Assembly: GCA_947623805.1 (NCBI GenBank)
Contig: CANQHZ010000018.1
Coordinates: forward strand, 1-49,022
DNA: 49,022 bases
Reading direction: 5' to 3'
From: an uncultured Lachnospiraceae bacterium
GTDB taxonomy: Bacteria > Bacillota > Clostridia > Lachnospirales > Lachnospiraceae
The position numbers and the translations under genes are program-made. A model generated the notes under the pieces. It searched no databases. It saw only the letters and a program-made list of their open reading frames with translations, and was not told the DNA's origin. Positions 1 to 8,574 of the stretch are shown piece by piece. The first letter of the stretch is position 1. Each line of letters starts with the position of its first letter.

Positions 1-90
1 AGAAAGATGAGAGAATGTGTCAAGCAGCCGAGTATTTTTGTACAGTATGTGAAGTATGGGATTAAGCTGGTGGTTAATCTGTTTAAATAA
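1..90 (+). CDS. C-terminal tail of an upstream CDS (partial)
   Basis: The first base opens an uninterrupted frame of 29 codons that ends in TAA at 88-90. The tail is basic and hydrophobic, ending in LVVNLFK. This fits the membrane-proximal end of a glycan-locus protein such as a glycosyltransferase, but the fragment is too short to name. It lies just before hairpin repeat A and on the same strand as everything downstream. That it is coding is an inference from the open frame only. Confidence 0.45.
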   Translation, partial: RKMRECVKQPSIFVQYVKYGIKLVVNLFK

Positions 91-120
91 GTGGTCGATG
101 TCTGGGCGTAAGAGCAATAG

Positions 121-250
121 GTAATTGCGAAATGTGTTCTAAACTGTCCGAATTTAGTCAAAATATATAAAAACGCGGCTAGGCGCTCCGCGAGACGCCG
201 CTTATTTTATATATTTTGCCTAAATTCTACATTGTTGAATAGAGTTTCAC
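121..250. repeat. Dispersed long-hairpin repeat, copy A
   Basis: A near-perfect inverted repeat has its left arm at 150-179 and right arm at 197-227. It begins GAATTTAG, passes through an AT-rich stretch and closes on GCGGC/GCCGC. The loop (180-196) contains a small palindrome, CTC-CGC-GAG. A second copy lies at 35297-35430 with the same outer arms, flanks and orientation but a different loop. One right-arm base differs here (GCC at 218-220, where copy B has GAC). The hairpin could also stop transcription from the upstream gene. It does not look protein-coding. Confidence 0.85.
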
Positions 251-285
251 GAATGTCAGTAAGAGCAATGCAGAAAGGAGCAGCT

Positions 286-1890
286 ATGAATGATACAAAA
301 AGAATGCGTCTGCCCGAGTGGTTGACTGCGGGCGTCGCGTTTGTATATTATTTTATAATGGCGTTGTATAAGCTGACTTATGCCCCAATCTGGCAGGATG
401 AGGCGATGGAATTTTACTGTTCATTGCCGGTAAGAGGGCCTATAAGGGGCGTGACTGAGTATGCGACAATGTATGAGCGCATGGTAAATATACAGCAGCA
501 GCCGCCGCTCTATAACTGGGTGATGTGCCTGTGGCTCCAGATAAGCGAGAGTGCATGGTGGTATCGATTTTCAAGCGTGGTGATGGGCTTTGTCGCAGCG
601 CTGGGGCTTTATTTCGTAATAAGGAAACTGTGCGACCGCTATATGGCGGCTTTTTGTGTTGTTATATATTCAAGTATTTATATAATAATGTATTATATGA
701 AAGAAGCCTCCGAATACGCGATGCTTTTGATGTTTGAATTTTGGCTCATTTACGCTTATATGCTGATATGCGATAAGATTACGATAAAAAGGCTTGCAGC
801 ATTTATGGCTTTGTGTGTTCTCTCAATGTATACACATTACGGCGCGGCATTTGTAGTCGTGCCAATGGCTGTGAGTGTTTTGATTATGTCGGCCAGGCAG
901 AAAGATTGGGGAAAATTTAAGGCGGCATTTGGAATGGAGGCAGCTTGTGCAATATTTGGCGGTGTTCCCGTTCTGACACTGTTTTTGCTTCCGCAGTTGG
1001 CTAAGAATGCTTCGACTTTTTCCGCCGGTCATGGGATATTGATAGAAAACGGCAATATTGTGGGAGATTTTTTCTACAGCATAGCAAATGTATTCAAATG
1101 GTGCGTGTTGGATGTTGACAGGGATGCCGAAAAGATTGGTATGCTTATAAGCATATTGGGAGCGGTTATTTTTGCCGTTATAGTATTTGTGGTAATCAAT
1201 ACAAGGAAAAAAGCCATACGCGCATTTTTCTTTTGTAATGTAGCTACGTTTATGATTTATTATGTGGTGACTAAGCTTAATATGTACGCATATGGTTGGT
1301 ATGGAAACCGTTACAACATGTTTATTTTTCCGATGTGGTTTGTGATGGTCGCTATATCTCTTTATGAGTTTGTGCTTATACTACGTCAAACGGACAAAAA
1401 GGCAATAGCCAAGATGGCGTCGGTTGTTAAATATGGTATGATAGTGTCGGGGATTTTGTTCTGTCTGTATGGTGATTACAGGATAAGCAATCATTGGTGG
1501 AAGATGGATGTGCGCGCTGCCGTTGACAAATGGTACGAAGATGAGGGCTATAATATTCCAACCATGCTGGATTTTCATCAAAGGTATGCGTTTATATATT
1601 ATTTCACGCATGACAAGCGTTATAATGAGGCGCAGTGGGAAAATATCAAATGGAATGACGATTTGGAAACGTATTCGATACACTCTTTAGACATATGGCA
1701 GGAGTATATGTATGAAACATACCAAAATGAGCTCCCAGAAGAACTGTATCTTGTGACGGGACAGTATAACAAGTTTGTGGAGGCGCTTGAAGATTTGGGG
1801 TATGCGGCGGAGGACAGGATAGATACTACCGCAAAGCTATACCGCATGACGCTTAACCCTGATAAACGGCAGACGTCGGCGGCAGATTAG
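286..1890 (+). CDS. GT39/ArnT-like membrane glycosyltransferase (GT-C fold)
   Basis: This is a polytopic membrane protein of 534 residues. After the first transmembrane segment it has an Asp-Glu pair (D38-E39 in PIWQDEAMEF), the acidic first-loop signature of GT-C enzymes such as PMT and ArnT that use polyprenyl-phosphate sugars outside the membrane. About ten further hydrophobic segments follow, then a soluble tail of roughly 110 residues. I chose ATG 286 because AAAGGAG sits at 274-280; the frame is open from 232 but without a comparable ribosome site. It is the first gene after hairpin repeat A. The donor and acceptor sugars cannot be read from sequence. The GT-C assignment is fairly sure, the exact family less so. 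Confidence 0.75.
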   Translation: MNDTKRMRLPEWLTAGVAFVYYFIMALYKLTYAPIWQDEAMEFYCSLPVRGPIRGVTEYATMYERMVNIQQQPPLYNWVMCLWLQISESAWWYRFSSVVMGFVAALGLYFVIRKLCDRYMAAFCVVIYSSIYIIMYYMKEASEYAMLLMFEFWLIYAYMLICDKITIKRLAAFMALCVLSMYTHYGAAFVVVPMAVSVLIMSARQKDWGKFKAAFGMEAACAIFGGVPVLTLFLLPQLAKNASTFSAGHGILIENGNIVGDFFYSIANVFKWCVLDVDRDAEKIGMLISILGAVIFAVIVFVVINTRKKAIRAFFFCNVATFMIYYVVTKLNMYAYGWYGNRYNMFIFPMWFVMVAISLYEFVLILRQTDKKAIAKMASVVKYGMIVSGILFCLYGDYRISNHWWKMDVRAAVDKWYEDEGYNIPTMLDFHQRYAFIYYFTHDKRYNEAQWENIKWNDDLETYSIHSLDIWQEYMYETYQNELPEELYLVTGQYNKFVEALEDLGYAAEDRIDTTAKLYRMTLNPDKRQTSAAD

Positions 1891-1939
1891 ACGGTTCATG
1901 TATGATTATGGGCGATAGCGGCAGGGAAATGAGAAGAAT

Positions 1940-2836
1940 ATGATTATAATACATGTAATGGGCGGACTTGGCAATCAGCTTTACCAGTATGCGTTGTCTG
2001 AGAAGTTCAAGTCGCTTGGAAAAGAAGTAAAGCTTGACTTTTATGCCTATAAGCATGCGCAAGGCGACGAAAAGGAATGGCGCGAGCTTGAACTGGAGCG
2101 TCTTGAGGGATTGGACTATGAGGAATGTACTCTGAGAGAGCATATATTGTTTAGGGACAGCGGTATGAGGCTTGTCGACAGGATGCGCAGAAAGCTTTTT
2201 GGCAGGCGCGACCGCACGATAACGGAAAACGGCGGTTATATGCCTGAGATATTTGATATGGATGACGTGTACCTGTACGGCTTTTGGGGCTGCGAGAAAT
2301 ATTATGAGGATATCATTCCACTGCTGCAGCAAAAAATCTGTTTTCCTCAAAGCGGCAATCTGCAAAATGCGGCAGCCATAGAGGCAATGGAGAATGAGCA
2401 GTCCGTGAGTATCCATATAAGGCGCAAGGATTATCTGACCGTTGCGGGGGGAAAGCGCTACATGGGCATATGTACGGACGAATATTACGGCGCGGCGATA
2501 GAATATATAAAGAAAAGGGTTTCAAATCCTGTATTTTATCTGTTTTCAGATGATATGGAATATGCAAAAGAGCATTTTAAGGATGAAGATATGCGGATAG
2601 TTGACTGGAACGGCGGCAGTGAGAGCCTGCATGACATGGAGCTTATGAGCCACTGCCGATACAATATATGCGCAAACAGCACTTTCAGCATATGGGGGGC
2701 AAGGCTTAACAAAAATCCGCGGAAGATTATGATACGCCCGCTTCACCACGACAATTACGAGAATACCGATGTCTTGCTTATGCGGGAACAATGGAAAAAC
2801 TGGATTTTGATTGACGCTGACGGAAGCATATATTGA
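1940..2836 (+). CDS. Alpha-1,2-fucosyltransferase family protein (GT11)
   Basis: A cytoplasmic GT-B-fold transferase of 298 residues, expected to move fucose from GDP-fucose to a galactose-type acceptor. It shows the GT11 landmarks: GGLGNQLYQYA near the N-terminus (nucleotide binding), H159-I-R-R-K-D164 (the family HxRRxD motif) and the C-terminal NSTFSIWGA block. Length matches bacterial WbsJ/FutC-type enzymes. No GDP-fucose synthesis genes are in the window, so the donor must be made elsewhere or may differ. Two runs of six G lie in the gene (2446-2451 and 2694-2699); both are in frame here. ATG 1940 is preceded by GAGAAG. Confidence 0.85.
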   Translation: MIIIHVMGGLGNQLYQYALSEKFKSLGKEVKLDFYAYKHAQGDEKEWRELELERLEGLDYEECTLREHILFRDSGMRLVDRMRRKLFGRRDRTITENGGYMPEIFDMDDVYLYGFWGCEKYYEDIIPLLQQKICFPQSGNLQNAAAIEAMENEQSVSIHIRRKDYLTVAGGKRYMGICTDEYYGAAIEYIKKRVSNPVFYLFSDDMEYAKEHFKDEDMRIVDWNGGSESLHDMELMSHCRYNICANSTFSIWGARLNKNPRKIMIRPLHHDNYENTDVLLMREQWKNWILIDADGSIY

Positions 2837-2871
2837 CGGATTAAGCAATTAAAGTGGCAGGGGAGTTGGAA

Positions 2872-3966
2872 TTGGAGCTTATATCGATAATTGTGCCTGT
2901 ATATAATATGGAAAAATACTTAGAACGATGTGTTAATTCCGTTATCGCGCAGACTTATGGCAATATAGAGATAATACTTGTCGATGACGGTTCGACAGAT
3001 AATTCGCCCGCAATGTGCGATGCCTACGCACGAAAGGACGCTCGCGTAAGGGTAGTGCATAAGTCAAACGGAGGTCTTTCGGACGCAAGGAACGCTGGAC
3101 TTGCCATAGCGGAGGGGCGCTATATAGGGTATGTGGACAGCGACGATTGGATAGAGCCTGACATGTATGAAAAAATGTACCACGCCTGTGCGGATAATGG
3201 AGCCCCACTTGCGGTATGCAGATATGCGTGCGAGGCCGCCTCTGACGAATGCAAAGCCGCTGATAAGGCGAAGATAGCCAAAGAATACGGCGACAATGGT
3301 GATGAATGCAGTAATGATGACAGTGATGTGGTTTTGCTTTCAAGGGACGAGCTGCTAAAAATATATATCAGCGGACATGACAGATATATAATATACAATT
3401 CCGCATGGAGCAAGCTTTACAGGCGCGATTTGGTGGAGGGAATACTTTTTCCAAAGGGGAGAAATTCTGAGGACATTATGTACACGACGCGCGCGTTCTG
3501 CCGTCTGGACCGAGCGGCATATATAGACAAGCCGCTCTACCACTACGTACTTGACCGTAAGGACAGCATTATGAATGTGTCGAAAGGCGAGAGGATGTTT
3601 CGAGATGAGATACCGTTCTGGCGCGAGCACATTGCCTGCATACGCGATATGGTATCGGACGAAATGGCCGACTTGGCGGCGTATCATTTTTGGCGCAGGC
3701 TTTTGTTCTATTATATAGATATGAAAAAAGCGGGCGGAGAAAACGAGAAGTACGCCCGAAAGCTTATAGATGAGATAAAATCAGACAGGGCGGAGATTGA
3801 CCGCGTATATAAGAGCGGCATGGTGTCCAAAGGCGACATGGCAAGAATGAGGCTCTTTAGGCTGAGCCCGCAGGCATACGCCACAACAGTCAGATTATAT
3901 GACAGTGTCATAATTCCGCTCAGGCAGGACATTAAGAAGCATGGCAGCATTGAGAAAGGGTCCTGA
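2872..3966 (+). CDS. GT2 family glycosyltransferase
   Basis: GT-A-fold transferase of about 364 residues. The N-terminal half is a standard GT2 domain: ISIIVPVYNMEKYL, then VDDGSTDNS, then NGGLSDARN, and the metal-binding VDSDDW. The C-terminal half is an alpha-helical region typical of capsule and exopolysaccharide GT2 enzymes. The frame is open from GTG 2854, but AGGGGAG at 2859-2864 and the usual MELISIIVP beginning point to TTG 2872 as the start. Acceptor and sugar are unknown. It lies 35 bases downstream of the GT11 gene in the same run. Confidence 0.85.
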   Translation: MELISIIVPVYNMEKYLERCVNSVIAQTYGNIEIILVDDGSTDNSPAMCDAYARKDARVRVVHKSNGGLSDARNAGLAIAEGRYIGYVDSDDWIEPDMYEKMYHACADNGAPLAVCRYACEAASDECKAADKAKIAKEYGDNGDECSNDDSDVVLLSRDELLKIYISGHDRYIIYNSAWSKLYRRDLVEGILFPKGRNSEDIMYTTRAFCRLDRAAYIDKPLYHYVLDRKDSIMNVSKGERMFRDEIPFWREHIACIRDMVSDEMADLAAYHFWRRLLFYYIDMKKAGGENEKYARKLIDEIKSDRAEIDRVYKSGMVSKGDMARMRLFRLSPQAYATTVRLYDSVIIPLRQDIKKHGSIEKGS

Positions 3967-3998
3967 TGTTGAGATGTCATTAAATGGGAGATTGGTTG

Positions 3999-5750
3999 AT
4001 GGATATTAGGGATATTATAAAAAAACTTAGTTATATACTTGACAGAAAGCAAAAATTACACCTGCTATTATTGGGCATATTGATATTTATAGGCGGTTTT
4101 CTGGAAACAATGAGCGTATCGGCAGTTCTTCCTGTCGTATCAACCATACTGGATAAGGAAAATGCATTGAAGAATAAATATATCCGGATGGTTATGGACG
4201 CTTTTGGCATTCAGGACATTATCGGGATTACCACATTGCTTCTCGGCGCGCTGATTGTGATTTATATTGTTAAAAATTTGTTTTTGCTCGGGCTTGTAAA
4301 CGAACAGAATAGGTTTATATCATTTAACCGCAATAAACTCATAAGCCAGGTGTTAAGAGGATTTTTGAACAGGCCTTATGAATTTTATCTTGATGCCGAT
4401 ATTCCAACAGTGTTCAGGCTGACAGACAGCGATATTCCCAATGTTTTTGCGCTGCTTATGGCATTGATTTCGCTGGCTTCAGAGGTGGTTGTTTTTGTGC
4501 TGCTCAGTGTTATGCTTTTTGTGCTTGACCCTGTGCTTACTGTCTTTATAGTGGTTATTTTCGGCATTGTCACTATAATTATGGTAAAGGTATTAAAGCC
4601 GGGGCTTTCAAAGCTCGGCGCCAAAAATCAGGCAATACAGACCAGGATTGCAAAGTGGAGAATACAGGCAATTTACGGTATAAAAGACGTGAAAGTATTG
4701 CATAGGGAAGCATTTTTTGCGGACAATTACGAGGAAAGCGGCAAGATTGGTGCATCATATAGCCGCAGATATGCGGTAATAAACAATATTCCAAGACTTT
4801 TGATAGAAACGGTATTTATGTCAAGCATTCTGCTCTATATAATATTTTATATCAATACCGGCAATGATACGTCTGATATGATAAAAACGCTTACGGCATT
4901 TGCAGTGGCGGCGATGAGGCTTATGCCATCCGTGAACAGGATTAATACGTATATGACGGATATTTCATATTTCAGACCATGTCTTGATTATGTGTATGAA
5001 AACATGAACCTTGACGAAGTAAGCAGGAAAAACAACCAGACACTTCTGCCTGCAGACGCATCGAAAAGAATGGAGCTTCATGACAGGATTGAGCTTCACA
5101 ATATTGTGTATGCTTATCCAAATACTGATACATTGATATTCAACGATGCCGAGATGGTCGTGCCATACGGCAAGTCGGTAGGCATCATGGGACCGTCCGG
5201 CGCGGGCAAATCAACGATAGTCGATATACTTCTCGGGCTGCTCAAGGTGCGTTCGGGCAAGATAACCTGCGACGGTGTAAACATATTTGACAATTACCCT
5301 GCATGGCTTGCGCAGATTGGATATATACCGCAGTCAATATATCTGGTTGACGAGCCTGTGAGGAACAATATAGCATTTGGCATTGCTGATGATGAGATTG
5401 ATGACGAAAGGATTTGGGAAGTGCTTGAAGAAGCGCAGTTGAAAGATTTTATAAAGACGCTTCCAGGCGGTCTTGACACGGCAATCGGCGACAGGGGCGT
5501 GAGACTTTCCGGTGGTCAGCGTCAGCGTCTTGGCATAGCAAGAGCGCTTTATCACAATCCTGAAATACTTGTATTTGACGAGGCGACATCGGCGCTTGAC
5601 AATGAGACTGAGCAGGCGGTCATGGAGGCAATTAACAGTTTCCACGGTAGAAAGACGATGATTATTATTGCACATAGGTTAAATACTATAGAGAAATGCG
5701 ATATCATATATAAGGTGGATGGAGGGAAGATTACGAGGACTTCCCTATAA
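3999..5750 (+). CDS. PglK-like ABC exporter / lipid-linked oligosaccharide flippase
   Basis: A half-transporter of 583 residues with an N-terminal membrane domain of about six transmembrane helices and a C-terminal ATPase. Walker A is GPSGAGKST, the signature is LSGGQRQRLGIARAL and Walker B is LVFDEATSALD, followed by an H-loop in IIIAHR, so the ATPase should be active. The N-terminus (a basic amphipathic stretch, then a helix leading into ETMSVSAVLP) resembles PglK, which flips undecaprenyl-diphosphate oligosaccharides in Campylobacter. I use ATG 3999 because GGGAG at 3986-3990 precedes it; ATG 3984 lacks a site. A second homologue lies at 20517. No MATE-type Wzx flippase is visible, so these may do that job. 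Confidence 0.8.
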   Translation: MDIRDIIKKLSYILDRKQKLHLLLLGILIFIGGFLETMSVSAVLPVVSTILDKENALKNKYIRMVMDAFGIQDIIGITTLLLGALIVIYIVKNLFLLGLVNEQNRFISFNRNKLISQVLRGFLNRPYEFYLDADIPTVFRLTDSDIPNVFALLMALISLASEVVVFVLLSVMLFVLDPVLTVFIVVIFGIVTIIMVKVLKPGLSKLGAKNQAIQTRIAKWRIQAIYGIKDVKVLHREAFFADNYEESGKIGASYSRRYAVINNIPRLLIETVFMSSILLYIIFYINTGNDTSDMIKTLTAFAVAAMRLMPSVNRINTYMTDISYFRPCLDYVYENMNLDEVSRKNNQTLLPADASKRMELHDRIELHNIVYAYPNTDTLIFNDAEMVVPYGKSVGIMGPSGAGKSTIVDILLGLLKVRSGKITCDGVNIFDNYPAWLAQIGYIPQSIYLVDEPVRNNIAFGIADDEIDDERIWEVLEEAQLKDFIKTLPGGLDTAIGDRGVRLSGGQRQRLGIARALYHNPEILVFDEATSALDNETEQAVMEAINSFHGRKTMIIIAHRLNTIEKCDIIYKVDGGKITRTSL

Positions 5751-5777
5751 CTGTAAATTGAGGAGAAGATTTATAAT

Positions 5778-6677
5778 ATGAATGAAAAGCATGCGTATAT
5801 TCTGTTGGTGCATGAGAATAACTATGTTCTTAAGACTTTGTTAAGGCTAATTGACCATGTAGATAATGATATTTTTATTCATATAGACAGAAAGAAAAAT
5901 AATATAAAAAAAAGTGAGCTTTATAAGCTTGTAAAGTCATCAAAAATGTATATTATGAAACGATATAAGGTCAACTGGGGAACACCAAGTATTTTAAAAG
6001 CAGAAATATTCGCCATAAATTATGCAATTAATACGGGGGGGGGGTATAAATACTTCCATTTGATTTCAGGAGCGGATTTAATTATAAAAAAGCATAGTGA
6101 GGTCGTGAAATTTTTTGAACAAAATGACGGAAAAGAATTTGTCCATTTTGGAAGTAATCAGTATCAATCAGACATAAAGAGCAGATATGATAAGTACCAC
6201 TTTTTTGTAAAGCAGCTTGGTCGGAATTATAAAAGTGCATTTTGGCGTGGAATGGAAACCTATTCACTGGCAGTGCAGAGACGCTTGAACATTGACAGAA
6301 CGCGGAAAGATAAATTTAACATTTATGGCGGTTCTAATTGGTGTAGTATTACTAATGATTTTGCAAGATATATTGTTGATAATTATAAAAAATATATAAA
6401 AAGATTTCGGTATACGCAAATGAGTGATGAAATGCTTATACATACTATGATAATGGATTCGCCATATAAAAATAATCTGTATAAACCAGGGTTTGATGAT
6501 AACTATGTATCTTGTATGAGATATATAGATTGGAATAGGGGAAATCCATATGTGTTTCATAAAGAGGATTATGAAGATATATTATTATCTAAGTGTATAT
6601 TTGCAAGAAAATTTGATGAAAGGGTTGATAGGCAGATTATTGAAATGTTATATCAGCAATTAAGGGATAAAGAGTAA
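5778..6677 (+). CDS. GT14 core-2/I-branching-type glycosyltransferase, poly-G tract gene
   Basis: A 299-residue protein resembling bacterial GT14 (beta-1,6-N-acetylglucosaminyltransferase-like, or xylosyltransferase-like) enzymes: YILLVHENNYVLKTLLRLID, then IFIHIDRK, RYKVNWGTPS and FHLISGADL. Residues 86-89 (TGGG) are encoded by a run of ten G at 6035-6044, just before FHLISG. The gene is intact at this tract length. Loss of one G ends the frame a few codons later at an in-frame TGA, and gain of one gives TAA at once. The gene is visibly more AT-rich than its neighbours, suggesting separate origin. The stop overlaps the next start by one base. Confidence 0.82.
   Translation: MNEKHAYILLVHENNYVLKTLLRLIDHVDNDIFIHIDRKKNNIKKSELYKLVKSSKMYIMKRYKVNWGTPSILKAEIFAINYAINTGGGYKYFHLISGADLIIKKHSEVVKFFEQNDGKEFVHFGSNQYQSDIKSRYDKYHFFVKQLGRNYKSAFWRGMETYSLAVQRRLNIDRTRKDKFNIYGGSNWCSITNDFARYIVDNYKKYIKRFRYTQMSDEMLIHTMIMDSPYKNNLYKPGFDDNYVSCMRYIDWNRGNPYVFHKEDYEDILLSKCIFARKFDERVDRQIIEMLYQQLRDKE
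6035..6044 (+). repeat. Poly-G tract (10 G) inside the GT14 gene
   Basis: Ten consecutive G encode part of TGGG at residues 86-89 of the GT14 protein, in an otherwise strongly AT-rich gene. Slippage by one base either way leads to an early stop codon, as read directly from the downstream sequence. This is the structure of a simple-sequence contingency locus. Confidence 0.9.
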
Positions 6678-7711
6678 TGGCAGATATTGTTGCAACTGAA
6701 CTATTAAAGGGGCAGGGACTTGGCAATCAGCTTTTCTGTTATGTAACGACAAGGTGCATAGCATTAAGAAACGGGTGTGATTTTGCCATATTAAACAAAG
6801 AAATATTTGCCAACAATATTCATAGCAATAAGGGAATGTATTTTATGGATATAGACTGCGGGGTTGACCTGGATAAAAACGCGTTTTCGACAGTTTATCA
6901 TGAGCGCGAGGACAGGATTTTTTTAGGCAATTCAAAGCATGATATTGAGCATGGCTGCTATGTTTCAGGTGTGGACGAGAATATGCTTTCTGCTACCGAT
7001 ACAACGCTTATCTATGGCAATATGCAGGCTGAGGCATACTTCGGACAATATAAGAAAGAAATATGTGAATGGCTCAGGGTTAAACCGGAATATGACAGCT
7101 ATAAGTATTCACGTGAAAATCTTTGTGTTATAAATATACGTGGTGGTGAATATGCAAACAATCCTGAGCTTTTCCTGCGCAGAAGATATTGGCTTGACGC
7201 AATGAAGGCTATGAAGAAGATACGCAGTGATATGGAATTTATGGCAATTACTGATGATTTGGCAGCGGCGCAGAGGATATTGCCCGAAGTTCCGGCATTT
7301 CATTTTGATTTGGCAGGAGATTATGTCACGATAAAAAACGCCAGTTATCTTATATTGTCAAATTCCACTTTTGCTTTTTTTCCAGCTTTTACAAGCACAA
7401 CGGTAAAATATGTCATAGCGCCTAAGTACTGGGCAAGGCATAACGTGTCGGATGGATATTGGGCGTCTGAACAGAATATATATTCGAATTTTATGTATAT
7501 GGACAGAAAGGGAAAGCTGTTTACGGCGGAGGAGTGCAGGAATGAGCTTGAAGAATATAAGAGAACTTCAAAAAAGTACAAAGAAATAGGCGAAAAATTA
7601 TCCGGTGCGCGGTTATGGGCAGCTAAGGCAAGAAGCAGGTATCTGATATATTGGGATTTGTTTATCCGAATGCTGCGTTCCGCAAAACGAAGGTGCAAAA
7701 TAAAGAGATAG
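6677..7711 (+). CDS. GT11-like (fucosyltransferase-related) glycosyltransferase
   Basis: A 344-residue relative of the GT11 family. It has GQGLGNQLFCYV at the N-terminus and LSNSTFAFFPAF near residue 235, matching the two ends of the GT11 fold. At the HxRxxD position it reads VINIRGGEY, so the usual His is Asn. That may alter donor choice or activity. The C-terminus carries an extra basic helical tail of about 50 residues, perhaps for membrane association. It starts at ATG 6677, overlapping the GT14 stop by one base, so the two are probably translationally coupled. The sugar moved is unknown. Confidence 0.7.
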   Translation: MADIVATELLKGQGLGNQLFCYVTTRCIALRNGCDFAILNKEIFANNIHSNKGMYFMDIDCGVDLDKNAFSTVYHEREDRIFLGNSKHDIEHGCYVSGVDENMLSATDTTLIYGNMQAEAYFGQYKKEICEWLRVKPEYDSYKYSRENLCVINIRGGEYANNPELFLRRRYWLDAMKAMKKIRSDMEFMAITDDLAAAQRILPEVPAFHFDLAGDYVTIKNASYLILSNSTFAFFPAFTSTTVKYVIAPKYWARHNVSDGYWASEQNIYSNFMYMDRKGKLFTAEECRNELEEYKRTSKKYKEIGEKLSGARLWAAKARSRYLIYWDLFIRMLRSAKRRCKIKR

Positions 7712-7728
7712 GATTAGAGGTGTGGAAT

Positions 7729-8505
7729 TTGGAGAGTAACGGCTCGAAACTAAAGCTCCCGCAGGTCACGCTTGCGGCAATGTCAAGCGTGAATATGAGG
7801 GAAACCATAAAAGCTATGGAATACAGTATGCGAGGGATTGAGTTTGGCGATGCCGTACTTATTACGCACAAAAAGCCGTTGGGACTTCCCAAAAGCATAC
7901 GTTATTCTCATACGGATAAGCTGAAAAACATTGACGATTTTAACTACAAGATGGTGTATGAGCTCGGCTCGCACATAAATACGGAATTTGCGCTTATTGT
8001 CCATGCTGACGGCTTTGTGGTAAATCCCGACATGTGGCGCGATGAGTTTCTGGATTATGATTATATCGGCGCGCCCTGGCCGCTTCCGCCCGAGGGCGAC
8101 ACGACTACCTACCGCGATATCAACGGAAACATTTGTCGTGTAGGCAACAGCGCGGGTATAAGGAGCAAGCGCCTCATGGATTACCCCAAAAAAGCCAATA
8201 TACCATGGACAGGCGAATATGCATATGGTAAAATGTGGTATTATGAGGATGGCTTTATTTGCTGTAAAATACGCCATCTTCTGGAGGCGCAGGGCATGAA
8301 GATAGCGTCGCTTGACGTGGCAAAATACTACAGTCACGAGAAGATGATACCTGAGATAGAAGGGATAACGCCGTTTGCTTTTCACAAGTGGGAGGGCACC
8401 AATGCGCAGTATCCCAATTTTTACAAGACATCTGTGGTTTGTAGGATTAAGGGAGTTGTGAGAAAAATATTTTTGTGTGTATTGGGTAAGGATAATCTGC
8501 GGTAA
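7729..8505 (+). CDS. DUF5672 family glycan-locus protein (putative glycosyltransferase)
   Basis: About 258 residues matching the DUF5672 pattern: a LPQVTLAAMSSVN beginning, FALIVHADGFV (a DxD-like acidic pair in a GT-A context), then YIGAPWPLP and VGNSAGIRSKRL, and a C-terminal FAFHKWEG. Members occur in polysaccharide clusters beside GT2 genes, and a GT-A-type transferase role is the likely reading, not proven. The frame is open from 7651, overlapping the previous gene by 61 bases. TTG 7729 with GAGGTG at 7717-7722 is the better start and removes the overlap. Confidence 0.72.
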   Translation: MESNGSKLKLPQVTLAAMSSVNMRETIKAMEYSMRGIEFGDAVLITHKKPLGLPKSIRYSHTDKLKNIDDFNYKMVYELGSHINTEFALIVHADGFVVNPDMWRDEFLDYDYIGAPWPLPPEGDTTTYRDINGNICRVGNSAGIRSKRLMDYPKKANIPWTGEYAYGKMWYYEDGFICCKIRHLLEAQGMKIASLDVAKYYSHEKMIPEIEGITPFAFHKWEGTNAQYPNFYKTSVVCRIKGVVRKIFLCVLGKDNLR

Positions 8506-8574
8506 AGTTTAGCGTTTTGTGCTGAAATATAGTTTATGTTGTACAGGCAATAGCGCGGAAATGGAAATAATATA

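Noticed and set aside
121-250. Hairpin repeat as an insertion sequence or attachment site
   Set aside because: No transposase or integrase gene is near either copy and no target-site duplication is evident. It is kept as a dispersed repeat.
1853-2416. 187-codon minus-strand frame over the GT11 gene
   Set aside because: GT11 motifs are intact on the + strand; no ribosome site or domain on the other.
7783-8385. 200-codon minus-strand frame opposite the DUF5672 gene
   Set aside because: Composition is that of a shadow frame and the + strand gene is well supported.
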